DNA of 51,945 bases from Acidobacteriota bacterium. Its GTDB lineage: Bacteria; Acidobacteriota; Terriglobia; Acidiferrales; UBA7541. Each line of letters opens with the position of its first letter. The first letter of the stretch is position 1. The notes under the pieces were generated by a model, which saw only the letters and a list, made by a program, of their open reading frames with translations, did not search any database and was not told the origin of the DNA. The position numbers and the translations under genes are program-made. The stretch covers positions 1-51,945 of the forward strand of contig JABDEK010000020.1 in NCBI GenBank assembly GCA_013287135.1, in the 5' to 3' direction. Shown here in pieces: positions 41,200 to 50,378 of this stretch.

Positions 41200-41385
41200 G
41201 CCAACCTCCCGCGCAATTCCGTGATTCCGATACCTCAAGATTATCGCGCACGTCACTAAACGCTGGCGAGCAACATTTTTCGGCAGGCAGGGTTCAGCGT
41301 ATTGTTAGCAGAATCCTTGTGGGTTAGGATGACTTCCACGGCCTTGGGCATAGCTCTTTCGAATGTGCAAACTCGACGATGGAAA

Positions 41386-43464
41386 ATGGGGAGCTGCGTC
41401 AGCTTCTTTCTCCTTGCTGCGTCTTCGTATTCTGTTCTGTTCGCTCGTCGGCCATCTCCACAAAATCCGCGCCCGGATGCTGCAAAAAGTAGTTCGCAAA
41501 ACTCAGGGCAAAATAATAAGAAGCCGCCGGCCGAAACGCCGGCTCCACTCGAACGCCGCCGCGCGCTGCATGCGCTGAATCGCCTCACATTCGGACCTCG
41601 CCCGGGTGAGGTGGATAAAGTCCTGGCCAAGGGCGTGGACTCCTGGATCGAAGACCAACTCCATCCCGAAAGTATTGAGGATGGAGCCCTCGGCTCGCAC
41701 CTCTCCGCGTACCGCGCCCTAACTTTGCGACCGCCAGAACTCGCGCAAACGTTCCCTACCGACACGATGATTCGCCAGATAATCGCCGGCAAGCGCCCGA
41801 TGCCCACCGACCCAACGCAGAAACTCATCTACGAAGTTTTCGTCGCGAAACTCAGACAGCAAATGGCACAACAGGATGCCGCCAAAACTTCTGCTGTTCC
41901 GGCGAAGGAAGCTGAAAAGCCTTCCCCTGAGAGCAAGCGTGACGAAGGCAACGCGGCGGACAAAACAAAAGACAAGCCGGCAGAAAGCGCTCCTCAGGAA
42001 CGCGCCGAACTCACGCCGCAGGAAAAAGCCCGAGCCTTTGCCGATTCTCTCCTCGAACTCCCCAACAACAAGCGCATGGACGCCCTGATGAAGGCGCCTC
42101 CCGAAGAGCTCATCAACTTTTCTGACCAACTCACCGGAGACCAACGAAACCGCCTGAACGCCGGCTTTTCTCCGCGCGAACGCGAAATCTTGCGCGCTCT
42201 GAGCAATCCCGTCGGCGTTGTGTCCTACGAATTGCAGCAAGCCAAAGTTGTCCGCGCCACATTTTCCGAGCGCCAGCTTCAGGAAGTGATGACTGATTTC
42301 TGGATCAATCACTTCAACGTGTATCTCAACAAAAGCAATCAAGCGCCAATCTACACTGTGAGCTATGAACGCGACGTGATTCGCCCGCACGCCCTGGGGA
42401 AATTCCGCGATCTGCTCGTATCCACCGCGCAGAGTCCGGCCATGCTGAACTATCTGGACAACTGGCTAAGCATGGGCCCGCATTCCGTCGTCGCCGAGAA
42501 AAACAAAAATCAGAGCGGCCTGAACGAAAATTACGGTCGCGAGTTGATGGAATTACATACGCTCGGTGTGGATGGCGGCTACACGCAGAATGATGTTACC
42601 GAAGTCGCGCGCGTGCTCACCGGATGGACCATCGCCCAACCGGAAGACGGCGGCCAATTTCAATTTGATCCCAAGCGCCATGAGCCTGGCAATAAAACCG
42701 TCTTAAAACAAATCATCTATGACAGCGGCCAGCAGGAGGGCATGCACGTTCTCGATATGCTGGCGCATTCCGCTTCTACCGCGCATTTCATTTCACAAAA
42801 GTTAGCCGAGCGTTTTGTCGCCGACAATCCTCCCGAATCATTGGTGAAAAGGATGGCGGCTACCTTCCAGGATTCCGACGGTGACATTCGCGAAGTGCTT
42901 CGCACCCTTTTCAAATCTCCCGAATTCTGGTCGCCGCAATACGAAAACAATAAGTTGAAAACGCCTCTTGAATTTCTGGTGTCCGTCCTACGCACCAGTG
43001 GTACGGAAATGGATGCGCCCGACGTAGTCACACAAACTCTCGCACAGATGGGCATGCAGCCCTACGGGCAAGCCGTTCCGACCGGCTATTCCATGATGGC
43101 CGAAACTTGGGAAACGGAGGGAGCGCTCCTCGCCCGCATCAATTTCGTCACCGCGTTGACTCAGGGAAAACTCAACGGCCTGAAATTCGATCCCGGCAAT
43201 CTTCTCACTCTCGCAATTTTCGACGATCCGGATATGCCGCGCACAAAAACTGTTCTGCTAGGCAAGCATTCCTCCATGGACCTGGCCATTGCGCTCTCGC
43301 AGGACGCGCTCTTACCCGGGGGAATTTCCGCGAAGGATCAAGCCATCATAGAAAAACAACTGGCCGACCCCGAAGTGCAGCGCCAAATCGCGGCCTCTCC
43401 GGACGTGGGCCTCCGTCTGGTCGCCGGCTTTCTCCTCGCGTCTCCCGAATTCCAAAATCGGTAG
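41386..43464 (+). CDS. DUF1800 domain-containing secreted protein
   Basis: Family of large exported proteins of unknown role, often paired with DUF1501 proteins (absent here). Seen: signal MGSCVSFFLLAASSYSVLFA; a Pro/Asn/Lys linker; RRALHALNRLTFGPRPGEVD, the family opening; VMTDFWINHFNVYLNKSNQA; NENYGRELMELHTLGVDGGY with TQNDVTEVARVLTGWTIAQP, the diagnostic core; and VSVLRTSGTEMDAPD. A charged Lys/Glu/Ala-rich insertion interrupts the N-terminal half (about 165-220). The start chosen opens the signal peptide; ATG or GTG codons up to 19 codons upstream are also possible. About 692 aa. A hairpin follows. Confidence 0.88.
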   Translation: MGSCVSFFLLAASSYSVLFARRPSPQNPRPDAAKSSSQNSGQNNKKPPAETPAPLERRRALHALNRLTFGPRPGEVDKVLAKGVDSWIEDQLHPESIEDGALGSHLSAYRALTLRPPELAQTFPTDTMIRQIIAGKRPMPTDPTQKLIYEVFVAKLRQQMAQQDAAKTSAVPAKEAEKPSPESKRDEGNAADKTKDKPAESAPQERAELTPQEKARAFADSLLELPNNKRMDALMKAPPEELINFSDQLTGDQRNRLNAGFSPREREILRALSNPVGVVSYELQQAKVVRATFSERQLQEVMTDFWINHFNVYLNKSNQAPIYTVSYERDVIRPHALGKFRDLLVSTAQSPAMLNYLDNWLSMGPHSVVAEKNKNQSGLNENYGRELMELHTLGVDGGYTQNDVTEVARVLTGWTIAQPEDGGQFQFDPKRHEPGNKTVLKQIIYDSGQQEGMHVLDMLAHSASTAHFISQKLAERFVADNPPESLVKRMAATFQDSDGDIREVLRTLFKSPEFWSPQYENNKLKTPLEFLVSVLRTSGTEMDAPDVVTQTLAQMGMQPYGQAVPTGYSMMAETWETEGALLARINFVTALTQGKLNGLKFDPGNLLTLAIFDDPDMPRTKTVLLGKHSSMDLAIALSQDALLPGGISAKDQAIIEKQLADPEVQRQIAASPDVGLRLVAGFLLASPEFQNR

Positions 43465-43480
43465 GTTAGCCCAAGCGGCC

Positions 43481-43520
43481 CAGAAGCTTTTAAACATAAG
43501 CCTTTTGAAAAGCGCTTCTG
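43481..43520 (+). terminator. Hairpin between DUF1800 and the cytochrome gene
   Basis: CAGAAGC...GCTTCTG 7-bp stem, with TTTT/AAAA able to extend it past a two-base bulge, 16 bases after the stop. A TATAAT at 43534-43539 follows and may be the -10 of the cytochrome gene. Confidence 0.45.
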
Positions 43521-43576
43521 CGGCCGGTGCGAGTATAATCCGCGCGGGACAAACGCCATTCAAGCGAGGTCAAAAG

Positions 43577-44074
43577 ATGAGAACCTTCTCGATCGCGCTC
43601 ACAATATGTTTGCTCGTGGCCGGCACTCCCAATCGTCGCCAGCAAGAGACCGCATCAAAAGCCCAGGCCGAACCCTCGACTCCGGAAGAGATCAGGAAGT
43701 TCAATACCGAGCAGATTTCTGCGCTGGAAAAACAAATTGCCAGCACGGAAAATCAGCCGTCTGAAGCCGTCTTTAAAAATATAAAGATTTTGACCGGCAT
43801 TCCGGCGGGAAATCTATTAAAAATTATGCAGATGGGTTTTAGTCAGTCCCTCGGCACCAGCTGCGCTCACTGTCACGTCGTCGGCCAATGGGAAAAAGAA
43901 GACAAACCCACCAAACAAATAGCACGGGACATGTGGAACATGGACCACGCCGTCGTCTCGGATTATTTGAAGAAAATGGAAGGACTGAAAGATCGCAATC
44001 CGCTCGTAAATTGCACCACGTGCCATCGCGGCCAACTAAAGCCCGCGCTGAATCTCGACGCGCCAAAGAATTAG
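43577..44074 (+). CDS. Diheme c-type cytochrome (photosynthetic reaction-centre cytochrome c-like)
   Basis: Exported electron-transfer protein. Seen: a hydrophobic N-terminal segment (SIALTICLLVAG), then AVFKNIKILTGIPAGNLLKI with MQMGFSQSLGTSCAHCHVVG, and QIARDMWNMDHAVV before NCTTCHRGQLKP. Two heme motifs, C96-AH-CH and C146-TT-CH. The order helix with Met, then CxxCH, follows the reaction-centre cytochrome c subunit family, which in non-phototrophic acidobacteria is widespread and of unknown partner. The start is set by GAGGT upstream. 165 aa. Confidence 0.87.
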   Translation: MRTFSIALTICLLVAGTPNRRQQETASKAQAEPSTPEEIRKFNTEQISALEKQIASTENQPSEAVFKNIKILTGIPAGNLLKIMQMGFSQSLGTSCAHCHVVGQWEKEDKPTKQIARDMWNMDHAVVSDYLKKMEGLKDRNPLVNCTTCHRGQLKPALNLDAPKN

Positions 44075-44513
44075 CCTCGTCAGCGATCGAAATCGGCAGC
44101 GGTCGCACTACTCCGCGCCAGGCGCCGCAGCGCGAACCAGTTGCGGTTTGCCCACCGGAGGCTTTTCGATTTCCTGGCTCATATCCGGACGGCGCCGAAG
44201 CTCAACCCGGCCTTATGCTGACGGGCCTGCCAATCTCCGCTGGAATCCAGCAACGCTTGAATGATGCGTGCATCCGCCAGGCCGCGCGTTCGACCGCGGT
44301 CCTTCCCATCCCGATGACCGCCGCGCAACTCTCCGCAGCTACCGTTTGACCTAGTCCCACCCCCCGCACCGCAACGCATGCCGCCTCCTAAAGATGGTCA
44401 GGCAAACCTAGATGTCCGCGCTACAGCATTCGTTACAGTGGCACCGACGCCTCGTCAGCGGAGTGATTCCAGAAACGCCTAGGGCCTTCGCGGGAGGCAC
44501 AGCCCGAACTTCT
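44075..44513. other. Intergenic stretch, no supported gene
   Basis: About 440 bases between the cytochrome gene and the convergent FG-GAP gene. A 24-codon reverse frame (MSQEIEKPPVGKPQLVRAAA then PGAE, 44108-44182) has a natural look but no ribosome site. Forward frames are Pro/Arg-rich and chance-like. No hairpin with a T-run was seen. Confidence 0.35.
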
Positions 44514-47252
44514 CTATTGTGAGACTACTTGTGACAGCGGCGCCGATGTGCTCGCCGAATCATTCATGTCGCGGCTATAAGTCGCTGTGATGTTATGCGT
44601 TCCAACCGATAGCTTGGCCGTGCTAGTGGACGCCGAGCCCGCGCTTAGATGCACTGTTTTAAGTAGCACATTGCCATCCGTGAATGTAATGCTGCCTGTC
44701 GGAGTTCCGCTGTAGTTGGTGACGACAGTCGCCGTTAATGTGACATTCTGTCCGTAGCTAGATGGATTGACGCTTGAATACAACGTTGTAGTGGTCGTGT
44801 ATCTGCCTAACGTTTCCATAACCACAGGCGACGTGCTCGGCCAGTGCTTAACGTCTCCCGAGTATCTCGCATGGATCGAGTGCTGGCCGGCTGTTAACGC
44901 GGAGCTGGTGAGCACGGCGATACCGTGAGACAACGTCGTAGTTCCAATAGTATTCGACGTTCCATCTATAAACGTAACCATCTCTCCGTCAGGAGGCGGG
45001 CCGACGCTAGAGTCCACCGTAGCCGTAAACGTTGTGGACACGCCCGGATTGACGGACGACCTCAGTGCGACCGAAGTCGCCACTATATTTAATCCGGTAG
45101 TATTCAGCAGGACGGAGACATTATCTCCACTACCGTTCGCCACAGCTAAGTCGGGAGTGCCGTCCCCGTTGAAGTCCCCCACAGCGACCATATACGGATT
45201 TGAACCAGCTGCATAAGTCACGGCCGGCCCAAAAGTGCCGTCGCCATTACCCAACATCAAGCTCAAGTTACAAATGTCATAATTCGCTACTGCCAGGTCG
45301 AGCTTGCCGTCGCCGTTGAAATCCCCGACTGCAACCGCGTCAAAATAGGAGCCGGGCGAGCCATAGTTTACCGCTGGCTTGAACGTGCCGTCTCCATTCC
45401 CCAAAAGCACGCTCACAGAGCCGCTGCCGCCATAACTAGTACCCTCACTCGCAACCGCCAAGTCGAGATTGCCGTCTGCGTTAAAGTCTCCTGATGCGAT
45501 AGAGTCGGGGCTCGCGCCGACTGCAAAGTTCTTGGCTGTCTGAAATGTGCCATCGCCCTTGCCCAAAAGCACGCTAACGTTGTTGCTCCCATAATTCGAC
45601 ACAGCCAAGTCCAGATGTCCGTCGTGATTGAAATCCGCGATCGCGATCGAGTCGGGCGACGACCCTGTAGGGAATTCTACGGGTGCCCCAAACGTGCCAT
45701 CTCCCTTGCCTAACAGTATAGTGACGTGGTCGCCTGAAAAGTTTGCCACAGCCAGATCTAGCTTGCCGTCGCCGTTAAAGTCTCCCGCTGCGATCGCGTC
45801 CGGATTTGAACCCGCTGCGTACTCTATCGCCGCCTGGAACGTGCCATCACCGTTCCCCAACAAAAGGCTGACATTGCCTCCATAATTTGCCACCGCGAGG
45901 TCTAGCTTGCCGTCTCCATTAAAGTCGCCCGCTACGATTGAATACGGATTCGCGCCGACTGCGTAATTCACTCTGCTCTTAAAAGTGCCGTCGCCGTTGC
46001 CCAGTAGTACGCTAACATTGTTGCTGCTCTCGTTTGCTACAGCCATATCGAGCGCGCCGTCGCCATTAAAATCCGCAACCGCAATAGAATAGGGATGCGA
46101 ACCTGCCAGATAGTTTGTCTCAGCCACGAAGCTGCCATCACCATTGCCGATGAATACAGTTACATTGCCGCCGTGGTTTGCCGCGGTAACGTCCAGCTTC
46201 CCATCGCCGTTAACATCGCCCACGGCGACTCCATTAAAACCTGAGCCCCCTGCGAAGTTCACCGCATCCTGGAAGGTGCCATCCCCGACTCCCAGAAGTA
46301 TGCTCACGTTGTTGCTCCCAAAGTTTGCCACTACTAGATCGGGGATGCCGTCGCCGTTAAAGTCTCCGATAGCGACCGAGTGAGGATTCGTACCGGCTTT
46401 GAAATCTACCGCCGCTTGGAAGGTGCCGTTGCCATTCCCTAGCATAATGCTGATATTGTTGCTCCCCGAGTTTGCTACCGCGAGATCGAGATACCCGTCG
46501 CCATTAAGGTCTCCGACTGTGACTGAGTGAGGATATGAGCCGGTTAGATAATTGACCGCGGTCTGAAAGGTGCCGTCCCCATTTCCCACAAGAACACTAA
46601 CGTTTCCGCTACCATAGTTTGCTACGGCCAGGTCGAGTTTGCCGTCACCGTTAAAGTCTCCCACGGCGACCGAGAACGGGTTTGAGCCCGCCGCATAGTC
46701 CTTTGCCGTTCGAAACGTTCCATCTCCATTGCCGAGCAGCACGCTGACGTTGTTGCCACCCTCGTTGGCCACAGCTAGGTCAACTTTGCCGTCACCATTA
46801 AAATCGCCCAAGGCGACCGATAATGGATGCGAACCCGCCGTGTAGTTGACCGCCGCTTGAAACGTTCCATCCCCATTTCCCAGAAGTACACTCACCGTAC
46901 CAGGATGGTAGAGGCCCTCATTCGCCACTATTAGATCCGGCTTGCCGTCCCCATTGACGTCGCCAACAACAATGGAGTGGGGATTTGCACCAGTTGGATA
47001 GAGGACTTCAGTTTGGAAAGTACCGTCGCCATTGCCCAAGAGCACGCTAATGTTGCCCGTACACGAATTCACCTTCAACACGTCAATTTTTCCGTTCCCG
47101 GTAAGATCCGCCATTGCAAGCGAGTAGGTGTAGTTGCCAATTCCGACGCTGCTCGCTGCGTAAAATGATGCCGGTGGAGGAGATTGTGCAAAAGCTGAAG
47201 TGACGGCGACGATCAAAAGACAGAAGATTCTAGCCAATATGCGAATATGCAT
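44514..47252 (-). CDS. Secreted FG-GAP/VCBS repeat protein with Ig-like C-terminus
   Basis: 912 aa exported protein. Signal MHIRILARIFCLLIVAVTSA (then FAQ). Fourteen tandem repeats of about 49 residues follow, each of the form GDFNGDGKLDLAVAN, then VSVLLGNGDGTFQ; the DxNxDGxxD calcium-binding loop is intact in most and weak in the first (DLTGNGKID). Fourteen is twice seven, so two seven-bladed propellers are likely. The C-terminal 190 residues are two bacterial Ig-like domains (TSVALRSSVNPGVSTTFTAT and TTTLYSSVNPSSYGQNVTLT). The start is ATG with GGAAGG nine bases upstream; a GTG two codons earlier is also possible. Probably a surface or secreted binding protein. Confidence 0.9.
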   Translation of the reverse strand: MHIRILARIFCLLIVAVTSAFAQSPPPASFYAASSVGIGNYTYSLAMADLTGNGKIDVLKVNSCTGNISVLLGNGDGTFQTEVLYPTGANPHSIVVGDVNGDGKPDLIVANEGLYHPGTVSVLLGNGDGTFQAAVNYTAGSHPLSVALGDFNGDGKVDLAVANEGGNNVSVLLGNGDGTFRTAKDYAAGSNPFSVAVGDFNGDGKLDLAVANYGSGNVSVLVGNGDGTFQTAVNYLTGSYPHSVTVGDLNGDGYLDLAVANSGSNNISIMLGNGNGTFQAAVDFKAGTNPHSVAIGDFNGDGIPDLVVANFGSNNVSILLGVGDGTFQDAVNFAGGSGFNGVAVGDVNGDGKLDVTAANHGGNVTVFIGNGDGSFVAETNYLAGSHPYSIAVADFNGDGALDMAVANESSNNVSVLLGNGDGTFKSRVNYAVGANPYSIVAGDFNGDGKLDLAVANYGGNVSLLLGNGDGTFQAAIEYAAGSNPDAIAAGDFNGDGKLDLAVANFSGDHVTILLGKGDGTFGAPVEFPTGSSPDSIAIADFNHDGHLDLAVSNYGSNNVSVLLGKGDGTFQTAKNFAVGASPDSIASGDFNADGNLDLAVASEGTSYGGSGSVSVLLGNGDGTFKPAVNYGSPGSYFDAVAVGDFNGDGKLDLAVANYDICNLSLMLGNGDGTFGPAVTYAAGSNPYMVAVGDFNGDGTPDLAVANGSGDNVSVLLNTTGLNIVATSVALRSSVNPGVSTTFTATVDSSVGPPPDGEMVTFIDGTSNTIGTTTLSHGIAVLTSSALTAGQHSIHARYSGDVKHWPSTSPVVMETLGRYTTTTTLYSSVNPSSYGQNVTLTATVVTNYSGTPTGSITFTDGNVLLKTVHLSAGSASTSTAKLSVGTHNITATYSRDMNDSASTSAPLSQVVSQ

Positions 47253-47371
47253 AGACACCGACCTTCCACGTTGGGAGCGTGCTTCACGCAGCCGAAAAAA
47301 GATCCTGGACGCCGGATATTATGGGTTACGTTCAGTCCAATCTTAGTACAATTGAAAACGAAGATTCCTGG

Positions 47372-47400
47372 AGCCTATTCCCAAAATGGAACGCTGTCAA
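47372..47400 (-). promoter_or_regulatory. Candidate promoter of the FG-GAP gene
   Basis: On the reverse strand TTGACA, 17 bases, TAGGCT: a perfect -35 and a weak -10. It predicts a leader of about 110 bases. The rest of the 200-base gap shows no gene. Confidence 0.4.
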
Positions 47401-47471
47401 ACGCCAAAATGGGAATTAATGCACGCTGAGTGGCTAGGACCGGATCACCCGCTCAACGATCAGCAAGACGG

Positions 47472-48512
47472 CTAAAGCCCGGAGGCGCGTGAGGAAAAAC
47501 CGCTAAGTGCTTCATTCAGGCCCGCTTCATATCCCGAGATGAGGTTGTCCATGGCGGTATTCACTTGATGGTCAATCTGCTTACGTGCGGGGTCAGCATT
47601 AAACCACGCCAAACATTGCCGAATCCCCTCCGCAAACGTAGTAGTAGCGGAATAACCCGGCGCAAAACGTTTGATCTTGGAATTGTCAAAGACCACACTC
47701 ACCGATTTATCTCCGAGCAACGTTCCCTTCTTTTCAGGAATTCGCGCTGCGATGTAGTCCGACGCGATATGCACTAAGTTCGGCTCAACACCCAGCGCCG
47801 CTCCCACCGTGCGAAATATCTCGTTCCATGTGAGAACTTCGTCAGAAGTAATGTGGAACGCTTCGCCCGTCGCTTTCGAGTGACCTAGTAAGCCGACCAG
47901 TCCTTTAGCGAAATCCGTATTATGCGTAACCACCCATAGCGAAGTGCCATCTCCTGGCACCACCATCTTGAGTCCGCGCAGCATTCTGTCCACCGCGGTG
48001 TACGATTTCTGCCAACTATTCAGCACCAGCGGAATCAGCGTCTCGCCGTACGTGAGCGACGGACGCACGATCGTCGCCGGAAAATCTTCCTCCCGATACG
48101 CCCGCATCAGCCGTTCTTCGCACGCAATTTTATTCCGCGCGTACTCCCAATACGGGTTGGCCAGCGGCGTGGACTCGGTAATCAGATAGTGCGTCGGAGG
48201 TTTCTGATACGCGCTCGTCGAACTGATGAAAACAAACTGCTTCGTGCGCCCGCGGAAAAGTTTCAGATCTCGCTCGATTTCTGCAGGCGTAAACGCAATC
48301 CAATCCACCACAGCATCAAAACTTTCACGCTCGAACTTCTGAGCGAGTCCAGGATCGTTCGCATCCGCAATCAGCGTCTTCACTCCGCGAGGGAGCTTCG
48401 CTGGCATCCGTTGCCCGCGCGTCAGCAAAGTCACGTCCATCCCCCGCTCTGCAGCCAGCGCAGTGCAAGCCGTACTGATAATCCCGGTCCCGCCGATGAA
48501 TAGAATCTTCAT
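47472..48512 (-). CDS. NAD-dependent epimerase/dehydratase-like extended SDR
   Basis: Rossmann-fold short-chain dehydrogenase superfamily member. Seen: ILFIGGTGIISTACTALAAE (nucleotide loop GGTGxIS), ANDPGL, DAVVDWIAFTP, FVFISSTSAYQKP with the catalytic Ser/Thr, YWEYARNKIACEERL with YxxxK, and IVRPSLTYGETLIPLV. The GGTGIIS variant is seen in CSP41-like and related atypical members, so sugar-nucleotide activity is not assured. 346 aa. It starts 12 bases downstream of a broken VOC gene on the same strand. Its stop codon lies in CCGGGCTTTAGCC, matching half of the dispersed palindromes. Confidence 0.85.
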   Translation of the reverse strand: MKILFIGGTGIISTACTALAAERGMDVTLLTRGQRMPAKLPRGVKTLIADANDPGLAQKFERESFDAVVDWIAFTPAEIERDLKLFRGRTKQFVFISSTSAYQKPPTHYLITESTPLANPYWEYARNKIACEERLMRAYREEDFPATIVRPSLTYGETLIPLVLNSWQKSYTAVDRMLRGLKMVVPGDGTSLWVVTHNTDFAKGLVGLLGHSKATGEAFHITSDEVLTWNEIFRTVGAALGVEPNLVHIASDYIAARIPEKKGTLLGDKSVSVVFDNSKIKRFAPGYSATTTFAEGIRQCLAWFNADPARKQIDHQVNTAMDNLISGYEAGLNEALSGFSSRASGL

Positions 48513-48524
48513 ACGACAATTGTC

Positions 48525-49007
48525 CTACGGATTGCTCTTGTCCTTCGCGCCGCCGTCCTCCAAGCGGACCCATTCGCCACTCGGAGTCGACACCCAGCGC
48601 TTTCCGTGTATGTCGAGCCATTCGCCGGCCGGTTGGTCGCTCCTCGGGTCAGACCCCATATCCAATACATTTCCGTCCAAATCCTCCCCTTGCATTTCGT
48701 ATGCTCATGGATAGTTCGTCGGCGCGTGGCGCACCTTGGCCCCCCCTGCACGATATTCGCTAAACAGCGCCTCTGCGTCTTCCGCTCCACTCCATACCCA
48801 GGAACCCGTATGCCCCTGGTCCCCTTCGCTCAAAAAAATGTGGCACTTCCCTCGCGAAAGAGAAGCGAACGCTCCCGGTCCTCCTCAATCGTATTTGAAA
48901 CCAAGCTTGCTCACGTAGTACTCAACCCTAGCCGCCAAATTCTCCACCCGTGAAATCGGCGTCACTCCTTCGAACTCCACTCTAGTCCCTGCACCTTTGT
49001 CAGCCAT
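48525..49007 (-). pseudogene. Glyoxalase/VOC-family gene with two in-frame TGA codons
   Basis: One continuous frame of 161 codons from ATG to TAG encodes a vicinal-oxygen-chelate (glyoxalase/bleomycin-resistance) protein: VTPISRVENLAARVEYYVSK, LGFKYD-stop-GGPGAFASL, GKCHIFLSEGDQGHTGSWVW, ALFSEYRAGGAKVRHAPTNY, P-stop-AYEMQGEDLDGNVL, GSDPRSDQPAGEWLDIHGKR. TGA interrupts it at codons 41 (48885-48887) and 101 (48705-48707), both where the family typically has Trp. There is no frameshift. Genes elsewhere in the window end in TGA, so UGA is not recoded here; two TGG-to-TGA changes are the simple account. It lies directly upstream of the SDR gene. Confidence 0.85.
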
Positions 49008-49120
49008 AGTCAATACCCCCGTCGTCGTCCTACGGCGTAGCATTGTTGCCGTCGAGTTCGCCGAAATTCTCCACTAGCGACGAAACGCCGTTGCATGTGC
49101 CATCTTGGGTTTAAATATTG

Positions 49121-49147
49121 CGCGGGGGCCTTCAGCCCAGCAGCTTT
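49121..49147. repeat. REP-like palindrome overlapping a gene end
   Basis: CGCGGGGGCCTTCAGCCCAG then CAGCTTT, a degenerate member of the palindrome family. The reverse strand reads CTGCTGGGCTGA, whose TGA is the stop of the DUF1905/YdeI gene. Confidence 0.5.
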
Positions 49148-49755
49148 CTGTCACCTGAGCTTTCTTGTTGCCCCTCTCTTCTTCCCCGCCGCGACATTGA
49201 ACCTCCCCGCGCACGTTTTAGCAAAAAGTCTATGGTGAAACCCAGCCGCCGAATCCGCGTATCCATGCCGCGAGCGGAGTCAAACCAATCCACGATATGA
49301 CGTCGGTGCCCGGTAGAAAGCTCTTCGAAAACTTTTCGCGCCTCAGGATTCTGCTTCAACGCAACGCGAAGATCCGCAGGCACAGTCGGCTCGCGCGATT
49401 CGCGGTCCAACCGCAGCGTCACGCTAACCTCATCCCCCGCATCGGCCCGCGCAGCTTTGCGCAGTGCGGTGTTAAGTTGCATGCGATACCGTCCGCCACC
49501 CGCGGGCGCCAGAGTTACACGCGCCTCCTGTCCATTCACCGTAGCTACCACCGGAATGTATTTCGTCCGCCGCGTTTCGGATTTTTCGGCTGAACGAACA
49601 CGAGGTCCGGAACGTTTGTCATTGCCACTTACGATGAGTTCCTTCACGAGCAAACGCGCCACTTCGTCCGGCACATCCAAATGCCGCATCATCCATAGTT
49701 TGTATATCGTCGCAACAAACCGCCGCGCCGGCTTCGATTTGTTCTTCGCTTTCAT
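49132..49755 (-). CDS. DUF1905 / YdeI-OmpD-associated protein
   Basis: 207 aa cytosolic protein. Seen: a DUF1905-type beta-barrel half (RFVATIYKLWMMRHLDVPDE, RTKYIPVVATVNGQEARVTL, APAGGGRYRMQLNTALRKAA, RADAGDEVSVTLRLDRESRE) and a C-terminal YdeI-like helical part (DLRVALKQNPEARKVFEELS, HRRHIVDWFDSARGMDTRIR). YdeI relatives have been linked to bacteriocin or peptide resistance and membrane stress; the biochemical role is unknown. The last residues (DRKLLG) and stop derive from the overlapping palindrome, suggesting the natural end was changed. Confidence 0.83.
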   Translation of the reverse strand: MKAKNKSKPARRFVATIYKLWMMRHLDVPDEVARLLVKELIVSGNDKRSGPRVRSAEKSETRRTKYIPVVATVNGQEARVTLAPAGGGRYRMQLNTALRKAARADAGDEVSVTLRLDRESREPTVPADLRVALKQNPEARKVFEELSTGHRRHIVDWFDSARGMDTRIRRLGFTIDFLLKRARGGSMSRRGRREGQQESSGDRKLLG

Positions 49756-49877
49756 TTTCCAATCAATTGTGTTTCGTCATTCGGGCAAACGATAAAATCC
49801 CGTAGCACAAAGTTCATCCGACAGGAATTGTATATCAGGTTTTAGGAAGCCAACATGTTCGGACGATCCAGAAGATT

Positions 49878-50378
49878 TCAGTGCGCAGGAGGCAGCGAGT
49901 AGTCGAATTCGTAGGAATGTTTCCCACTTTCGATCATTACAGTGAGCTTGCCGGTCAGCCCGACAAGTTCACCCGTGCCCGAGTCCGGCACCACGATAAT
50001 GTTTTGCTGAGGAGTGCCTCGCGTCAACGTCCCATTGTGTTGCAAAACAAAACTTCCTTTGTGCCCCTTCAACGTTCCAGTAACTCGCTCAATCGCAACA
50101 TACCCCGCCGAGCCTTTCACGTCCGTGCCCGCGGTCAACATCATACCCTTGGCGATTGCTTCCAGGTCGCCGTGGTATTCCTTATCGAGAGAGTACGAGC
50201 CAAGTGTCGAGCCTTCCGCCTTATCGGCTTCTCCCGATGGCGCCAGCTTCACTTCAAATGTCCCACTTGCATGTTCCGTCACAATTGCCCCCTGCGCCGC
50301 GACTACACCAGTCGAGCGCATCCGAATATAAGTCAGCAGCAACACAAGAGAAACAGAAAACGCAACGATGATTTTCAT
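49878..50378 (-). CDS. DUF3224 domain protein, exported
   Basis: 166 aa. Signal or anchor [20 protein letters not shown], then the DUF3224 beta-barrel: [80 protein letters not shown] and [23 protein letters not shown]3224 proteins are usually short and cytosolic; an N-terminal export signal is less common. Function unknown. The start is the ATG opening the signal; an in-frame ATG 25 codons upstream gives a polar N-terminus. Confidence 0.85.
   Translation of the reverse strand: MKIIVAFSVSLVLLLTYIRMRSTGVVAAQGAIVTEHASGTFEVKLAPSGEADKAEGSTLGSYSLDKEYHGDLEAIAKGMMLTAGTDVKGSAGYVAIERVTGTLKGHKGSFVLQHNGTLTRGTPQQNIIVVPDSGTGELVGLTGKLTVMIESGKHSYEFDYSLPPAH

Noticed and set aside
44108..44182. 24-residue peptide gene
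   Set aside because: The peptide looks natural but there is no ribosome site and no maturation gene beside it, so it is only mentioned in the intergenic note.
44514..47252. CRISPR-like periodic repeats
   Set aside because: The periodicity of about 147 bases is explained by coding FG-GAP repeats; there are no short identical repeats with unique spacers.
48525..49007. UGA recoded as tryptophan (alternative genetic code)
   Set aside because: Several intact genes in the window end in TGA, and conserved Trp elsewhere are TGG, so the two TGA codons are better explained as mutations or errors.
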